Source: a virus. From it: a stretch of 42,382 nt of DNA. The translations under genes were made by a program, and so were the position numbers. This document shows, one piece after another, positions 38,353 through 42,382 of this stretch. The stretch's first letter is position 1. Each line of letters opens with the position of its first letter. The stretch spans positions 1 to 42,382 of the IMG/VR virus record IMGVR_UViG_3300005527_000103, one strand, 5' to 3'. The notes beneath the pieces are model-generated. The model ran no database searches. It saw nothing but the letters and a program-made list of their open reading frames with translations, and was not told where the DNA came from.

Positions 38353-40054
38353 TATTATAACATCACCGATTAAATTTTTGAACTCTACTGTATTATCATT
38401 CAATACTAGTTTAGGAGTAGGAGCTACAGAAAGCACTCTTAATGTGGATCTAGTAGACGACTGCGAAGAAGGAGATGCTTTTTCACCAATAGCAGGATTA
38501 ATAGATGTTGGCGCGCCCGTTTATTTTGATACTGGTTATGGTTTTAGTTTTGGCGGAATATTGACCAATTGGACAGTTAGTCAGGGTGGTTCTGGTAAAA
38601 CATATAATGTGAAGGTATCTGATCCTAGACAATTATTAGAAAATTGCATAGTAATAGTTGATTCTTATTTAGGTTCTCCGGTTACTTCCGTAAATTACTT
38701 TAATGTTTATGCGGCATATGAGGGAAAGGTATTGAGCGAACAATGCAGTGTATTTGGTGATTCTGGTTCGTCTGAAAGAGGTATGCCATATAATAAAATT
38801 ATCGATAAATTAAAAGAGATGTCTCCAATAGTATGTAGTCCCACAGGATTTTTGTTTAGTATAGATTTTAATTCTTTTCCACAAAACGTACCAGACTACT
38901 ATCGAGTTTCTGGACCGTCTGTCACTATTTTACAGCTATTGCAAGATGTTTGTGATATTTTAGGTTTTGAATTTTATGTTACACTAAATCCTGGAGCTAT
39001 TATTTCTGTTGGATTAATAGACTTAAGACAACCTCCACCCAGTTTTGCTTCTATTATTACTGAGTTTAATGGACAGGCTACAGAATTAAGTTATGGACAA
39101 GAATTAAGAAATGAAAAAACTAAAACATTAATTTTTGGAGAAAAACAACACTATCTTAGTTATGTAAATAATTTTAAGTTCTTTTTTGGCGAAGATATCT
39201 CTGGAGATCAACTAATACCAGTTGTCGCCTATGCAAAAAAAGGAGTAACTGGATTTTGGATTAGAAAAAGAATAGATGCTCTAAATGCTAGTTTATTCCA
39301 ACCATTAAGTGGCGTAAGAGGTGCTGATATTCCACCAGAAGAAGAGGATGGGGATCCAACACCAGGACCACTTCAGGTTGGTCCCAACGGACCATATGAA
39401 ATATCAGAATTAGATATAAGATCAGCAATGGCCTCTTTTGACTTATGGCATAAGAGAGCATTAGATCCAGAAACTGATAAAGTTGATGAGGGTCAGCCAC
39501 CAGCTAATACACTAAATAACGCTATTAAACAAACATATTTAGAGTGTCAACAAGAAATAAAAAAAGCTCTAGAAGCTTTTAGGGCTAATGGTAATATCAA
39601 TAACGCTGAACAATATAAAAAATTAGTGGATATGTATCTTAATCCAAGACAAGGTGGAGCAGAAATGGGCAAACCAAAACAACTAATGGACTTAGAGGCT
39701 ATTCATAGATTTGTACAAAATCTAGGCACAACCTATTATGGCAAACAATGGTTAGTTCCATTAAATCAAACCATATGTTATCATCAGGGTGAAAAATTTC
39801 AAGAAAAAATCTTTACGGATGTTCCAACAAACGAGGGTGGATGGGTAGATGGAGATGTTCCAGTTTTGGGTCTTAGAGATCCAGAACTCGGATTTTTTAG
39901 ATCAGATGATAATAGAATTAATGCTTTTGCTATATTCAATGTTGCTGGTAAATTTGATATTCCAGAAGGTGGAGCGGCAGGAAAGCTAGAAAATAAAGTT
40001 CATGCTGAGGGCGAAGGCTCCGTATCAGATACACCAATTACACCTCCACAATAA
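38345..40054 (+). CDS. Probable tail-tip hub (baseplate hub-like) protein
   Basis: The 569-residue protein has a beta-rich N-terminal half: DIITSPIKFLNSTVLSFNTS, VGAPVYFDTGYGFSFGGILT, NWTVSQGGSGKTYNVKVSDP. It continues with VTILQLLQDVCDILGFEFYV and TELSYGQELRNEKTKTLIFG. This order (small domain, FGG-(I)-L strand, YNV-x-V-x-DPR-x-L-L, then a pair of domains) is that of phage hub proteins of the T4 gp27/ late-control D type, which cap the tube end. The C-terminal third has a Pro/Glu/Gly linker (about 330-350) and LGTTYYGKQWLVPLNQ. It is the last complete gene before the tip protein. Confidence 0.6.
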   Translation: MADIITSPIKFLNSTVLSFNTSLGVGATESTLNVDLVDDCEEGDAFSPIAGLIDVGAPVYFDTGYGFSFGGILTNWTVSQGGSGKTYNVKVSDPRQLLENCIVIVDSYLGSPVTSVNYFNVYAAYEGKVLSEQCSVFGDSGSSERGMPYNKIIDKLKEMSPIVCSPTGFLFSIDFNSFPQNVPDYYRVSGPSVTILQLLQDVCDILGFEFYVTLNPGAIISVGLIDLRQPPPSFASIITEFNGQATELSYGQELRNEKTKTLIFGEKQHYLSYVNNFKFFFGEDISGDQLIPVVAYAKKGVTGFWIRKRIDALNASLFQPLSGVRGADIPPEEEDGDPTPGPLQVGPNGPYEISELDIRSAMASFDLWHKRALDPETDKVDEGQPPANTLNNAIKQTYLECQQEIKKALEAFRANGNINNAEQYKKLVDMYLNPRQGGAEMGKPKQLMDLEAIHRFVQNLGTTYYGKQWLVPLNQTICYHQGEKFQEKIFTDVPTNEGGWVDGDVPVLGLRDPELGFFRSDDNRINAFAIFNVAGKFDIPEGGAAGKLENKVHAEGEGSVSDTPITPPQ

Positions 40055-40069
40055 TATAGAAAGATAAAT

Positions 40070-42382
<2,313 letters not shown>

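Overview
The window is part of a tailed double-stranded DNA phage (Caudoviricetes), or a prophage of one. It holds a head-to-tail structural cluster (terminase, portal, protease/scaffold, capsid, neck, tail tube, tape measure, tail tip) beside a block of tiny early-type genes. No sheath gene is visible between the neck genes and the single tail-tube gene, so a siphovirus-like long non-contractile tail is the most economical reading. The 3524-residue tape measure implies an unusually long tail. The host cannot be named. Shine-Dalgarno sequences (AAGGAG type) and sigma70-like promoters show that it is a bacterium.

Left arm (1 to about 5.7 kb, minus strand, visibly GC-richer than the rest): about 19 small genes, most of 23 to 135 codons, in short operons. 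Eight of the ten recognised promoters share one design: a T-rich upstream tract, TTGACA or TTGCAA, a CCGATA/CCGATC element inside a 16-17 bp spacer, and a TAGANT-like -10. The operon junctions carry pairs of a 15-bp palindrome (CTGCCATTTTGGCAG) separated by exactly 14 bp in all six pairs, plus a second 20-bp element (TTTGGCAC-N3-ATTTGCTA). A transcript leaving the window at the left end looks like structured RNA rather than mRNA.

Switch region (5.7-6.4 kb): a terminator, a minus-strand helix-turn-helix gene and a divergent plus-strand promoter separate the two arms.

Right arm (6.2-42.4 kb, plus strand, AT-rich): a small unknown ORF, a sigma-like factor with a cysteine cluster, a probable small terminase, an HNH homing endonuclease, an ERCC4-type nuclease, large terminase interrupted in its Walker A loop by a 346-residue intein, a GIY-YIG-like endonuclease, portal, protease with a nested in-frame scaffold gene, a decoration-like protein and the major capsid protein followed by a strong terminator. 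Then come neck/completion genes, tail tube, three genes between tube and tape measure, the giant tape measure, two tandem paralogous tail proteins, a hub-like protein and a tail-tip protein that runs off the window inside a serine-repeat region.

How it fits together: the left arm looks like the early takeover module with shared control sites. The sigma-like protein, first in the right arm, is a candidate for late transcription. The right arm builds and fills the virion. The most notable items are the fixed-geometry palindrome pairs with the shared promoter element, the class-3-type intein with Met at position 1, three different homing endonuclease families around the terminase, and a tape measure carrying a zincin metallopeptidase motif and two possible nuclease-like modules.
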